A stretch of 64,000 bases of DNA from Phialocephala subalpina (lineage: Eukaryota > Ascomycota > Leotiomycetes > Helotiales > Mollisiaceae). The stretch is taken from positions 407,048-471,047 of the forward strand of contig FJOG01000024.1 of assembly GCA_900073065.1 (NCBI GenBank), written 5' to 3'. Under the pieces are notes generated by a model. The model did no database searches. It was given only the letters and a program-made list of their open reading frames with translations, and was not told where the DNA came from. This document shows positions 44,127-55,200 of the stretch, piece by piece. The position numbers were made by a program, and so were the translations under genes. Position 1 is the stretch's first letter, and each line of letters begins with the position of its first letter.

Positions 44127-45322
44127 TCACCAGAAAACATCGATATATGGTCCATCCCCGTTTTTCTCTTCGGTCCACAAAACTTCTGAGTGATACTCCT
44201 TCAGGAAATTAAGGGCTTTCTGGGCATGGTCTGGTGGGGGCAGGAGTGATTTTCCCATTGTCTCTGCTTGGATCCACACCAGGAATGGCTTGTCCTCTTT
44301 GACGTGGAAGTTGTCTGCCTCGATGGTAATATTGAAGGATTCCTCTACCTGATCGAATCGAGCACGACCCTTCTTTGTGAACTTGTAGCGGTAGAATCTG
44401 TGCAGAAACTCAATCGACAATTTGATGTTTCCAGTTTGGTCCAGCCACGGCCATTGATTATCTGTTCGGTGAACAGCCATAAGATCTAGCTTGATTTCTG
44501 AGAATATGGCAGATAGTTGTGGGAGAAGTTCGAACGAGGGAGGCTCGGGCTCGCGAGATTCGTACGATTGTGGAGGAACTGTAAATTGTTAATCAATTGA
44601 CACGTGTGCCCGAGGCATCTACCCACAAGCATCTTTACAGAGGAAATCCCACGCCACCTTCTCGGTCTGACAGTCAAGCCAGTTTGCTATCTTTCGGGTA
44701 TTACCACTTTCTTCGTTCCACATCGCTCTTTGCAAGGGCATCTCACAGAGTTCCAAGAATTGTGGGACAACGATCCTAGCAACTTCGTCGAAGACTTTAT
44801 CTGTGGCATCTTCTGGAAGAGGTGTCCAAGCAGATCGGAATTTTGTGTTGATGATTTTCTTCGCCGAGCCTCTGCCCAGTCCCAGGCGACAAATGGGAGA
44901 CAGCTGCAGATTGCCGAAAATGACAGTCAAACGTTCGTAGTCCCTTGGTCTCGGAGCATCGCAGGAAACCAGGATATATTGCCGACTGGAATCAGATCAG
45001 CCACCATGAATCAACCAATGGAGGAGGGACATTACATGCAAAGACATTCCCACACAGCCAAGTCCATACGCCATGTACGCCAGTTCTGAATCTCTGCTGC
45101 GAAAGAGTCTCTGCAAATATATCCAGAGGTGGACAAGGACCATGAGTTTACCTCTACCTTGAAGTCGTCGCCGCTCCACTTAAGTTCTCGTGCGAGGGCA
45201 TCGAAGCGTGGCTGCACGATTCGCCGAATTTCGTCGTAGAGTCTCGCAACGACCCCGTCAGCACAAAGCGTACTCCTAGCTCGCGCAACTATGACAGTTT
45301 CGATAGAGTGGTACGTCAACAT
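44127..45322 (-). CDS. Family-2 member C, with a duplicated N-terminal module
   Basis: Four exons, complement(44127..44578, 44639..44985, 45036..45085, 45152..45322), 339 residues; introns of 50-66 bases, all in frame. The first module (ETVIVARARSTL...ENWRTWRMDLAVWECLC) is followed by RPRDYERLTVIFGNLQLSP. A second copy of the first module comes next (VFDEVARIVVPQFLEL...KIANWLDCQTEKVAWDFLC), then another linker (EPPSFELLPQLSAIFSEIKL). The last module has QWPWLDQTGNIKLSIEFLHR and FLVWIQAETMGKS. Sister genes have one copy of the first part. The frame stops at IDVFW with TGA, where member B goes on into a coiled coil, so the C-terminus is truncated. It may alternatively be two genes read as one. 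Confidence 0.6.
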
Positions 45323-46867
45323 CTTGTTCGGTGTTTTTGATGTGTTCTTGGAAGAAGCACGAGAAGATACCTATCGGCGCGTCTGGTGCGGGTTGCTAGC
45401 GTGAAATTAAGCGAGCGGAAAGGGGAGCGGGAACGATTTCCGCAGGCAAAGTATCGGGAATTCGGGGATATTCAAGAAATTTTTAAATTGTCAAGAATAA
45501 TAACATTAGGTAGTGGACGGTGGTATGTCACTTATCTATGCAATTCAAACATCAGAAGTTGGTGAGGGGGTCTCCTACACAAAGCTTCATTCATCCCTAA
45601 TATTTCAAATCGTGACGTGGAGTGATGGTATGCTTGATGAATTCTTTTCCTATTCCAAGTACAGAGAGTCAGAGAACGGATCACAAGACTTAAGATATGC
45701 TATAGTAACAACCGAAGAAACAATGCGACCATGAAGAATCTTGTTTCTGGAGAGTCGTGGAAAGACATCTGATCCCTAATCGCGACTCCACCGCTGTAAA
45801 TTCGCACACTCGAAGTTGGAAAGAAACACCTTCTGAAGACCGCCATGCTTCCGTGCCATAAACCGCAATGTTTACTGGTCTTGCATAAGTCCTAATGAAA
45901 CAAATCGCCGTTGCAAAGATTTGCGAAGCCCCTCAAGCTCACTCGGGTCAACTAAGGAACCCGCGTCGACTCGATTCTGCAGCTCCTCCTTCTCTCGTTC
46001 CAGTCCCTTGACCTTTCCAAGAAGTGGCTTCTCGCAGACTTTCATGTAGTCCTCTAAAATCATGCGTTCTCTAGTAACATCATCATATAGATAGCGGTGG
46101 ACGGCACTTAGCTCCAAGTTCTCAAACATGGCGGACAGTATATCATAGCATTTAGGTCGTCGGGGCTCGCGGGCTGTAAATGTGAATTTGACTGAGAGAG
46201 GAATTAGCAAAAAAAGAAAAAGTTGATGACAATGCAACACTCACAGAAATGCTCCCAACTTGCTAAATCAAGACGCCGATGGAACCAATTCGCAATCCTC
46301 TTCACAATACCATCATCGCTCCAGTCGATGTCGTGGCTTAAAAGCGCAAACTCGGCGAAAAGGGGCTCAATGGCTTCACAAACTTCCTATATAATCCCAG
46401 ACGACAATTTTTCCCACCAGAGTCCACTTCCGTCTTTGGACCTGAGCTGTCGCTGCTCTAACCTGAGCTAGGCAGTCCTGAGCGCGCTAATGAGTCAGCG
46501 GGATCTTGCTCAGGGGATCCACTTCTGGCTTCCTTGAGAATCGGTTATAGTTTCCATGTTGTCTAAATATAAATTGTGCTAATGCCTGTTGTCTAGAGCA
46601 CAGCCACTCATTTGAACCTATTAAGGTGGCCGGTGGAGATGTCCGTTCTAGCTCCCTGGTCAAACCTATAAGAATTAAGAATCCCTACCGGAGCCGATTT
46701 TGGATCCCTAGCGTATGGGAACGTACCTACAAGTAAGTTCTTAGGTGGGGCTCCCTGTGCCCAGAAGCTATACGAGGAGCTCTATTTATTTGCTGTTGGC
46801 CAAGTCGCTTATGCGAGTCACCTCTAGTAAGCAGTGGAAGGCACAGACGGGTCGCCGATACCCTCTC

Positions 46868-46876
46868 TATATAAAA
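46868..46876 (+). promoter_or_regulatory. TATA-like box upstream of the methyltransferase gene
   Basis: TATATAAAA lies 164 bp before the ATG at 47040, inside the mobile element, followed by a pyrimidine-rich stretch. This suggests the gene brings its own promoter. Position and sequence are typical, but there is no direct proof. Confidence 0.45.
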
Positions 46877-47039
46877 CATTAAACAAGTCGCTACTTAATT
46901 CTTACCATTACCGTCCCTGTGGCTTTTCATCTTATTCTCAACCTTGTTCTTGCTTTTAGTACGACTTACTCCCCCCATCGACCCCTGTTCAGTCCACGCT
47001 AACACTAAGTTAACCGGCGGCTCGGCCCTCGTCTTCAAG

Positions 47040-47894
47040 ATGGCTTCACAGGCCCAGCACCCGCACCTCCCCCTGCCTGACTACTTCTCCAAGTTCGCTA
47101 GCATTTACGTTCGCCAGACGGGTAACTCGACGCTCAACATTCTTGCCGACGTCATCACCGAAAATGTACAGACGTCCGCCCACCCTGTTCGCCCGGACTC
47201 GGTCGTCCACGACACAGCCGCGGGGCCTGGTATAGGCGCCGCGGCGCTCGTCGCCCGCCTCCCTAAGGACCAGCTACCAAAGGAGATGCTGGTCTCAGAC
47301 AATGTCGCGATGATGGTTTCGGCCGCGCGCGAATCCCTCGTCGCCTCCCCGCTACCCCACGTCGATTGCAAGGAGCTCGACTCGCAGGACCTATCGTCGG
47401 TGCCTGACAATTACTTCACCCACTCGATTAACAACTTTAGTATCTTTACCTTTGTCCGCCCCGCTGACGCCGTCCGCGAGACATACCGCACCCTCCGTCC
47501 CGGCGGCCTCGCCGTCGTTACCTGCTGGCGCCGCTTCGCACCCATGTTCATCGTACACGCCGCCCAGAAGAAGATCCGCCCGGACCTGCCACTCATGCCT
47601 ACACCAAGTCCGGAGTTCTACGAAGAGGGCGTGCTACAAAAGGTGGTCGAGGAGAGCGGCTTCGCCAAGGACGACATAACAATGATCGATAAGGTGTTGC
47701 TCGTCACCGACGACGAAAATATAGCTGGGCTTACTATGCTTATTTCGGGTCCTATGATGAGCAAGGCGCGCGATGGGTACACGGAGGAAGAGGAGGCTAG
47801 GTGGGTTGAGTCTGTTAGGCAGTCTGTGAAGGAAGAGGTAGAGCAGTTTGGAGGTATTAGGTTCGAGGCCTATATCCTCTTGGCTACTAAGTAG
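47040..47894 (+). CDS. SAM-dependent class I methyltransferase
   Basis: 284 residues, intronless. The frame is open further upstream, but MASQAQHPHLPLPDYFSKFA at 47040 fits the start of fungal small-molecule methyltransferases. SAM-binding motif I is VVHDTAAGPGIGAAAL near residue 57, where the usual glycine after Asp is replaced by T/A. A later YRTLRPGGLAVVTCW is the standard post-motif segment. No membrane segment or signal peptide. Codons are visibly richer in C/G at third positions than in the neighbouring array genes. The gene is oriented opposite to the gene the element split. Likely substrate is a small molecule; no biosynthetic partner is nearby. The frame is intact, so it could be expressed. 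Confidence 0.85.
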   Translation: MASQAQHPHLPLPDYFSKFASIYVRQTGNSTLNILADVITENVQTSAHPVRPDSVVHDTAAGPGIGAAALVARLPKDQLPKEMLVSDNVAMMVSAARESLVASPLPHVDCKELDSQDLSSVPDNYFTHSINNFSIFTFVRPADAVRETYRTLRPGGLAVVTCWRRFAPMFIVHAAQKKIRPDLPLMPTPSPEFYEEGVLQKVVEESGFAKDDITMIDKVLLVTDDENIAGLTMLISGPMMSKARDGYTEEEEARWVESVRQSVKEEVEQFGGIRFEAYILLATK

Positions 47895-48428
47895 AGCGAC
47901 TTGAGGGTATCTGCACGAGAAGAGGGAGACGCGAATCGAGAAGAATCTGCCTTAAGTTTAGAGAGATATATTTTGGGGAGAGGTGGGGATCCTATCGGGT
48001 TCCCTGGGAGCCGACTTGGTCCTCCTGGGTATAGTCGTATAGAGTTAACAAACTTTGGCATAGTAGGCGCGAATATTAAACATATTATGATTGGCTGCTA
48101 AGAGGAAAAGCAGGAACGTGACTGAGCAACCTGAGTAGAGGGTAGGCGAGGGTGAGTAGCGCCTGAGCAGAGCGGTGATGCTGACTAACCGCGTTGGAAG
48201 CGAATGTGAAGAAATGTCGTCTGAGACTTCCTTGAAAGTCTTCTCGGCTTCTCCCTCTTCATATGCGAACTCCCTAGCCTTCTGAGAGATCTTCCCTGCG
48301 ATAGACACGTATTCGAATTCCTCGCGCGTCCTCGCTTAATCTCAGCCCACAAATTTTCTCAATTTTGGATCCGTTTTTTGAGGAACTTCCCTCACTACTG
48401 TACAAGAGTGCATCAACGTCAAAGTCCA

Positions 48429-49884
48429 ATGAATCAAGATGTCACAGTAATCGATCAAAGCGCAATGATTTCGAAAGCATACTACGAGCTTGAACATCCA
48501 TTCTAAGGTGGCCCATCCAATAAACTTACCGAGGAGGTCTTGGACGCCATCGACGCTGCTATGTGGTGGTCAAGAGTCAGAGACGATACCGCGAGATGCA
48601 TCATTTGGCACCTCGATAAGCTTCACTTCCACTCTGATTGTAAGCAAAATCTAGTCTTTTGACATATGAGAAGTACAAACTAACACCACACCTCGTATCA
48701 TAGACTGTCGTTACGCTCAGTATTAGTACACCCCCGAACCCGTCCACCTCAGACCGCCATGTAACGCCAGCTTGACCCCAATTTTTGAAGAATGTTTGGA
48801 AAAGATGTCACTGAACGGAAATCAAACCAATGGCACAGGAATTTCGACCGCTATCAACGGCCAAATATCAACTCCAATATCTCGAGGCGGAAGCACTACA
48901 AGTCAAGGTCAACCTACAATTGCTACATCACGAGGTGGAAGCACTGTACGTCGAGGTCAAACCCCAGTTGCTACATCTCGAGGAGGTCCCATTGAAAGTC
49001 GCGGTCAGTCACTTCGGGCTCAGTATCAAGCTCCTGTCCAGAATGGCAATTTTGTTCTGGGATTTAGTGCACATGGTGGGGATGGGCTGGGTAGATACGT
49101 ATACGCTGGACTGCCCTTGGTGGATTCAGAAAGAATATCTTAGTTCAGAAACCCGTTTGGAGGTCCGAACATGACCACTTCCGTGGCTGCAGATTCTCCG
49201 AGTTACAACAAATCCACTTCTTGTGCAAATGCCACAAATACGCCGTCGCCTACTCACTCCTTTTCTTCTAATGACGCCGAAATGGATGCGTCATCCGACA
49301 TCAATGCACCTGCTGCCATCAACGATAACCTGCAGACAATGGCCAATCTCGATGCCGGAGTTAATACGAGCAACGAATCACTACAATCACTCAAACGCAA
49401 CAGGGACGGAACATTGAAACATGGCGTACAGCGAAATACTTACCAATCACTTCCGAATGATACATTGACAAAAGCCTCTCCATCAGCTGCAACAATAGAT
49501 GACGAGAATCTCCAAGCTCGTGGCAAACCTCGGAACGAACTCAGGCAGAGTGTAGATGACAACCCAGTTGACAAACAGGACAAAGTCGAGAACCTAGACT
49601 CCTCGGTAACAGAGAAGAACAGCCAAGAGACTCGCGATGTACTGCTCCCCGAAACTTGGAAGAAGGTACAGCAGGATTCTGAGCCGGAAGAAGTCGTAAC
49701 TTCTACTATAGCAATCCCAGTCCAGATTACAATGACTGAGGAAAACAAGGACCAGCAGAAGCCAGATAAAGTGGTGAAGGAAGACAAGACAGGTGACGAG
49801 AACGTTACTGAGGCGGCTTCACCTCCACATACTAGAGGCCTGTCCCACTACGTAGGATTCTTGCATCGTTTCTCTCGTGGCTAA
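48429..49884 (+). pseudogene. Unknown gene with 16-residue repeats, apparently broken
   Basis: From an ATG at 48429 the frame runs MISKAYYELEHPF, a TAA (48504-48506), and then in the same frame EEVLDAIDAAMWWSRVRDD and CIIWHLDKLHFHSD to a good donor (48640). The exon from 48704 meets a TAG (48724-48726) but continues in frame with YTPEPVHLRPPCNASLTPIF and the repeat region. The frame from the ATG at 49171 to 49884 (237 codons, polar, disordered, Lys/Glu-rich) probably belongs to the same gene through a further intron. Two stops in otherwise continuous coding suggest a recent pseudogene. The 49171-49884 part could still be translated alone. No domain recognised. Confidence 0.5.
48880..49011 (+). 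repeat. 48-bp in-frame tandem repeat (16 residues)
   Basis: Three diverged units encode SRGGSTTSQGQPTIAT, SRGGSTVRRGQTPVAT and SRGGPIESRGQS. The period is 48 bases and the SRGG and GQ positions are fixed. The unit is Arg/Gly/Ser-rich, as in RNA-binding or disordered linkers. Confidence 0.75.
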
Positions 49885-52270
49885 GTATTCTTGTCTAGCT
49901 GAAGATGTTGATTTTGTTTGAACTATCAGTCTACGATTCTCTGAAACCAATGGCGAAGCTGTAGGCTCTTATTACATTTGTACAAAGTCACCTTGCTATT
50001 GCAAGAACAATTTCTTGGTCTCGATTAGAGGCTCTTCGTAGAAATGAAATAATGTCTGTATTCTCACATGAGTTTGGTTATGGATCAACAGACGGAGAAG
50101 GTGCTACCATATCACTCAGCTTCACGTTCGTGTCTGTCGACGGATGTTCCTTCCGCATCCGAATCGGGGCCAACGCCACCAAGAAATTCCATCCCAAACC
50201 GTCAGTCCAGTTGATATGAACTTCCACAAATTCAAGGACTCGAATCAACCCTCTTTGCCCTTTTCTCAGCTCATCCCACAGTCCCAAATTTTTCTGAACA
50301 ATGAATAAACTTCACACACTTCTACATCCCGGTTCTGGGCTCCTGAGAGGGCCACGTAGTATCTGGTACTCACTTCAACTCGCACGCCGCACTCTCCTGC
50401 TTGCAAGCGCCTCCTACGCGATCAAACGCCACACATGGGCTCCCAGAGACACAGACACGGTCGCGGCGCAAGTTTGGATGCAGATATGCTTCACGATTCC
50501 CCTCCTTTAGTCGTCATCATGACCTTCTATAGAGCCATTCAATAGAGAGACTCTCATCGAATGAAAGAAGCCTCTCCAAATGACCTTTCTACACTACGCT
50601 ATAGAAAGTATCGAGTTGTTCAATCTACTGAGAAGTCAGGAATGCATGAAGACAAGAGAGGGAATAGAAGCTACTCGACGTCACAAACAAGTTTTTGCTT
50701 CATATCAGGCGAATCCGGAAACAGCTATCGGGTGTATCTACTCTAAAAGTGAAATAATAGCTCTTAACTGCATTCTGCTTTCTTGCTACCTCTTCGGTTA
50801 CGCATTGATGTACCACGTCAATTTGTGGACTCCTGATCTGGGAAGTGTAATGAAGAATGCTGGTCTTCAGTATCCTTGTATTCACACTCGCTTTCAGCAT
50901 GCAAAAAGCGATCAATATCGCTTGATACTGAGAGATGGGCGGTCTGGCGAGGAAGATGCGGGAGGGGTGCTCGAAAGAACAGCTGGCTGAGTGTGTTGAA
51001 GCGACTTTGAAGGAGTCCGGAGATGGAGTGAAGAGAAAGGGAGCGTGAACAAACAGTCATAAAGCACCATTGCCAGCATGAAGCAGCTTGTGTCGGTATA
51101 AATTTGGTTTCGAAGAGAATTTGGGGTTCGAGGAACGGTTGAGACTTGCGAAGGAGTCTGGATGTTCGAAGGGAATTGGTGTATTTAATTAATTTCAGAA
51201 GCCAATGCAACACTTGCAATTGAATCTTCTGTTCTAGAATATCAAAGAGCACAACGACGTTGTCTGGGGGTAACTTGGCGGCCAAAGCTCCCCTGAACAG
51301 ATAATTATTTGGGGAGAGAACCCTGAAAGTTCCAGGGTGTTTCAGGGCTTAAACCTCACGAATTAGCGATGAGATCCCTATAAAATGAAGCCGCAAAGCC
51401 CGAAAAGCCCCACTGAGCAGTCACTTGTCTCCTGGGTATTTTATGTGTATGTATTCTGGCTGAGGTTAGCGCTGATTGGTCAGCGTACTGATTTATTAGA
51501 GCTTTAGGCTTCTAGTCTTGAATAAATCAACAGTTCTACCTATAATAGAGGTATCCCGGTGAGTTTTCTCCACTCTGCGAAATAGTTTCTACATCATAGG
51601 GCCGGTCGGTGGAAAATTGACTATGATCACGAGGATAGGCGATGATTGCCTCGGTGGAAAGCGCCATTTAGAAGAGAGAGAATTTGTGTTGCGTCGTTCG
51701 TAATTAATTCGGTATAATTAATTCGGTCGACATCAGGATGCACCTCCCAACATTCTCATGTGGCTATATCAAAATCCAGTACCTAGACTGTCGCAAATTC
51801 TGGCTGAAGGCATTTCTTTCGAACTCTTGTTTGGCACAAGCCCAAAGCTGCGCATGAACTTGGACGTAGAATTTCGGGAAAACCCAATCAGCTGGACTTG
51901 AATTGTGTTCGATGCGGCTTCCTGCCATCTGGTGGCTTGAGAGGCACGAAATATTGTGGAAATATCCAATCATGATGCCTAACAGACGCGGGATCTGAGC
52001 ATACAAACCGGGCGAGCTGCTAGGGTCGGGATGCGGCGGTCTGAACCGTATTCCGTGCGCGATCTTGCCTTGCCAATAGGATTGCAACAGGGTAAGAAGT
52101 CAACACCCAACCTCGCACTTGCGGCGAACTTTGGTTTGAACCAACCTCGTGGATCTATGCTCACATCGAACTTCTCCAGACATCAATGCCCAACATCTGT
52201 CCTACCTCATCTCAGCATTTGTGCAGTCGACACACTGTCTATCTTTCGTGAAGTTTTCAAACGACCAACG
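49885..52270. other. Mostly non-coding, weak relics only
   Basis: No gene well supported. A minus frame at 50818-51285 begins (from a non-ATG codon) with AAKLPPDNVVVLFDILE, which faintly resembles an F-box. A minus frame at 50078-50287 encodes WNFLVALAPIRMRKEHPSTD and may be a last-exon relic. Neither has a start codon or partner exons that I can show. Confidence 0.4.
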
Positions 52271-55200
52271 ATGTCCGACACTCGAACGATCACAGATGCC
52301 GAGTGGGAAGTGCAAAAAAAGATTATCGAAAGGCTGTACCAGAACCAGACTCTTGGCGAAGTCATGTCTCTGATGGAGCAAGACCATGGCTTCATTGCAA
52401 AGTTAGTCGCCCAAAATCTAAACAAACACACAATCAATCTGACATAATTTGAAGGAAAGCTCAATATACCCGGAAATTCAAGCAATGGAACTTTTCGAAG
52501 AACTCTACAAGTGACAAATGGAAATTCGTGGCTCGAGAATTGGAGAAGCGGAAGCGCGATGGCAAGGAGAGCGAGACATATATCAACGGGAAACTAATCC
52601 CAAACAAGAAGATCAAGAAGGAAATATCAAGATATCTTCTCCCTTCCTATTACAGTACACTCGGCACAGGTAAGTGGTCGCTCGACAAGTAGCTCTTGAC
52701 AAAACCTCTAGTTGATATTCTTCAAGCACCGAGTCCACAACCACCTACTGGGGTCGAAGTTTGCACGCCACGAGGAGGAGAGTGGGAGCCTCGATTTGTG
52801 GACTACCTCCATATTCCGTGGTTTGAGTTCGAGGAATTTATTCAGAGAGATGATTTGTGCCCACTCTACATCTCTATTTGATCTCCTCTAATATGCCGCA
52901 GTTGACTTCCCGCAGAGCAATGCTCATCAACAATATCCTACATTCGTCCCTTGCGACGACTAGAACCTTCCTAAGTTTCTTAACATCTATAGCATCAACT
53001 CATCCATTCCTCAGTTCACACTGCCCGAGGAACAATGGAACTTCCACGAAATCGAAACAACTGCCCAGACAGGCTTTGCATTTGATTTTTCCGGCGATGC
53101 TCCCGCACGATGCTTAAGCCCGTCTGTCGAAGTAGCGGATGAAAACCAAAGTCCTTTGACTTCACACACCTCCAACGAAGAAGCACGATCAATATTCGCA
53201 AGTATAATAGGGGACCCTTATCTTTCAAATGATGAGGACGCCACCTACGCCGTTACTTCACGATTAGATGGATTCTTACCCGAGAGACAAGACGGGGAGC
53301 TCGTGCGGAATGTCAAAAAAATATTTGACTTATCATCGATGGTCGATGCGTCGCTTCAGCTTCTACGCTATACCGTTTTCCTCTCATCCAACGATCTCTT
53401 GTTCAGTTCACAAATTGATAAGTTGCTCAAGTGGATGATTAAGACTGATCAGTCCTTCCTCATCGAACGCTTGATCAAGATTAAGACACCATCAGTGGAG
53501 ATCTTCCTGTCCCACCTCCTCCTTAGTGCAACCAGACTGCAGGAGATTGATATGGTACTTGCTGTTCTCGCTCATGGGATAGATGTCAATACACCAATAG
53601 GCCGTGTACAAAAAAGCACTGCGCTATATGAGGCAACGAGGAAACGGGACGTGCATCTCGTTCGACTTTTGCTGAATGCAGGGGCAAACCCAAATGCAAG
53701 TATTACGTTCAGCCAAATGGAGTCTCCACTACAAGCTTCAGTAAGATCAGACAACAACCACGAATTGATCCAGATCTTGCTCGATGCAGGGGGTAACGCG
53801 AATGTTGCGCCTATCGACTCTTGGACTCCTCATACGCTATTGACCTCTGCGATATCGAACGGCGACGCGGCTCTGGTTCGAATACTCTTGGAGTCGAAAG
53901 CAGAGGTGAACATGATGACGAAGTATTCTATCACAGCACTACAAGCAGCAGCCTCGGTCAATGATGTGGAAATCGTGCAGATTCTTGTCGACGCCGGAGC
54001 TGACGTCGATGCTCCATTCGGAAACCGGTACGAAACAGCTCGTGTGGTAGCCGCGAAGAACGGCAAGTTCAAGCACCAGGTATCGCCGATTCAATTTGCA
54101 GCATATAATGACAACATCGAGATAGTTCAGATACTACTGGACCTGGAAGCGAATGTAGATGGGTACATCCAGTATCCAAGGGACGAATCTCTGGATGATG
54201 TGGATGAGGAGAACGATTATTTTGATGTCGCTTGCCTAAAGACACCGCTCCAACTCGCCGTATCGAACAAGAATATTATTCTTGTTCGTCTACTTTTGTT
54301 ATCAGGGGCTGATCCGAATGCACAGAATTATGGAGACACACCTTTACAAATAGCTGCGAGGAATGACGATATTGCATTGGTACGGCTCCTCCTCAGGAAT
54401 GGCGCCCACGTCAACACTGCTGCACGCAAAAATGGAGGAAGAACTGCCCTCCAGGCTGCGGCATACACTGGAAACGGCGGTGTTGTACAGATACTGCTAC
54501 ATGAGGGTGCCAATGTGAATGCACTTCCTGCATACAGACATGGAAGGACGGCCATGCAAGCTGCAGCCCAGGGAGGACACACAGAAATTCTGCGAACACT
54601 CAGGGAACTTGGAGGGGATGTTAACGCTAAGGCCAGCCCCAGAGGTGGAAGGACTTGCCTTCAAGTAGCCGCTGAGAATAGTGACACTGAGATGATCCGC
54701 CTTCTCTTAAAGTTTCGTGCCGAGGTCAATGCTCCCGCTGCCAGTGAAATGGGGAGAACTGCGCTCCAAGCGGCAATTCAAGGGTACGACAGCGCTTCAG
54801 TTGATATTCTTCTCAAATCGGGCGCAGATATCAACGCACCACCTAGTTTACTGGAGGGAATGTCTGCTCTTTATGGTGCTGTATGTAATAATGATCTGAC
54901 ACTAGCTCGCCAGCTCTTGGAAACTGCGGATCCCAACGGAGCAACAAGTCAACATCCGCCACTCGTCAAGGCCGCACAACGTGGAAACTCTGCTCTCGTC
55001 CGGTCTCTCATTGAGGCAGGCACCGATGCTAATGCTCTTGGACAAAAGAAAGGAAATTCACAGTTCGCATTGCAAGCAGCAGTCGAAGGTGGAAACATCG
55101 AAATTATTCGCATATTACTTGAAGCTCAAGCAGATGCCAATGCTTCCACACACGATGTACCTTCGAAGCCTTTGGTACTTGCAATCGGGGAAAACCGGAG

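Larger units (their letters stand above)
46389..48225. mobile_element. TIR element of 1,837 bp carrying a methyltransferase gene
   Basis: Flanked by the 7-bp direct repeat ACTTCCT (46382-46388 and 48226-48232). Near each end is the inverted motif CAGACGACA (plus at 46398; minus near 48223) followed by (A)TTT. The interiors of both ends are rich in CTGAG/CTCAG motifs (46440-46515 and 48119-48191). Deleting the element restores an in-frame family-2 gene. No transposase is present: the only gene inside is an intact methyltransferase. The ends are not perfectly symmetrical (9 bases versus 2 outside the motif). A 7- to 9-bp duplication would fit hAT- or Mutator-like elements; the superfamily is undecided. 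Confidence 0.7.
45872..48317 (-). pseudogene. Family-2 member D, split by the methyltransferase-bearing element
   Basis: The N-terminal piece (48226 to about 48317; KISQKAREFAYEEGEAEKTF then KEV) and the rest of exon 1 (46246-46388; CEAIEPLFAEFALLSHDIDW then NWFHRRLDLASWEHF) lie on either side of the element at 46389-48225. Removing the element and one copy of the 7-bp repeat joins them in frame as FKEV-CEAIEP. Exon 2 (45872..46191, after a 53-base intron) gives REPRRPKCYDILSAMFENLEL and a coiled coil. The 5' start is unclear: an in-frame TAA lies upstream and no ATG was found. It has the module order of its array sisters. It is disrupted and probably non-functional. Confidence 0.7.

Noticed and set aside
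50818..51285. F-box-like minus-strand frame
   Set aside because: Begins with a non-ATG codon, only a faint LPPDNVVVLFDIL resemblance and no continuation; not enough to annotate.
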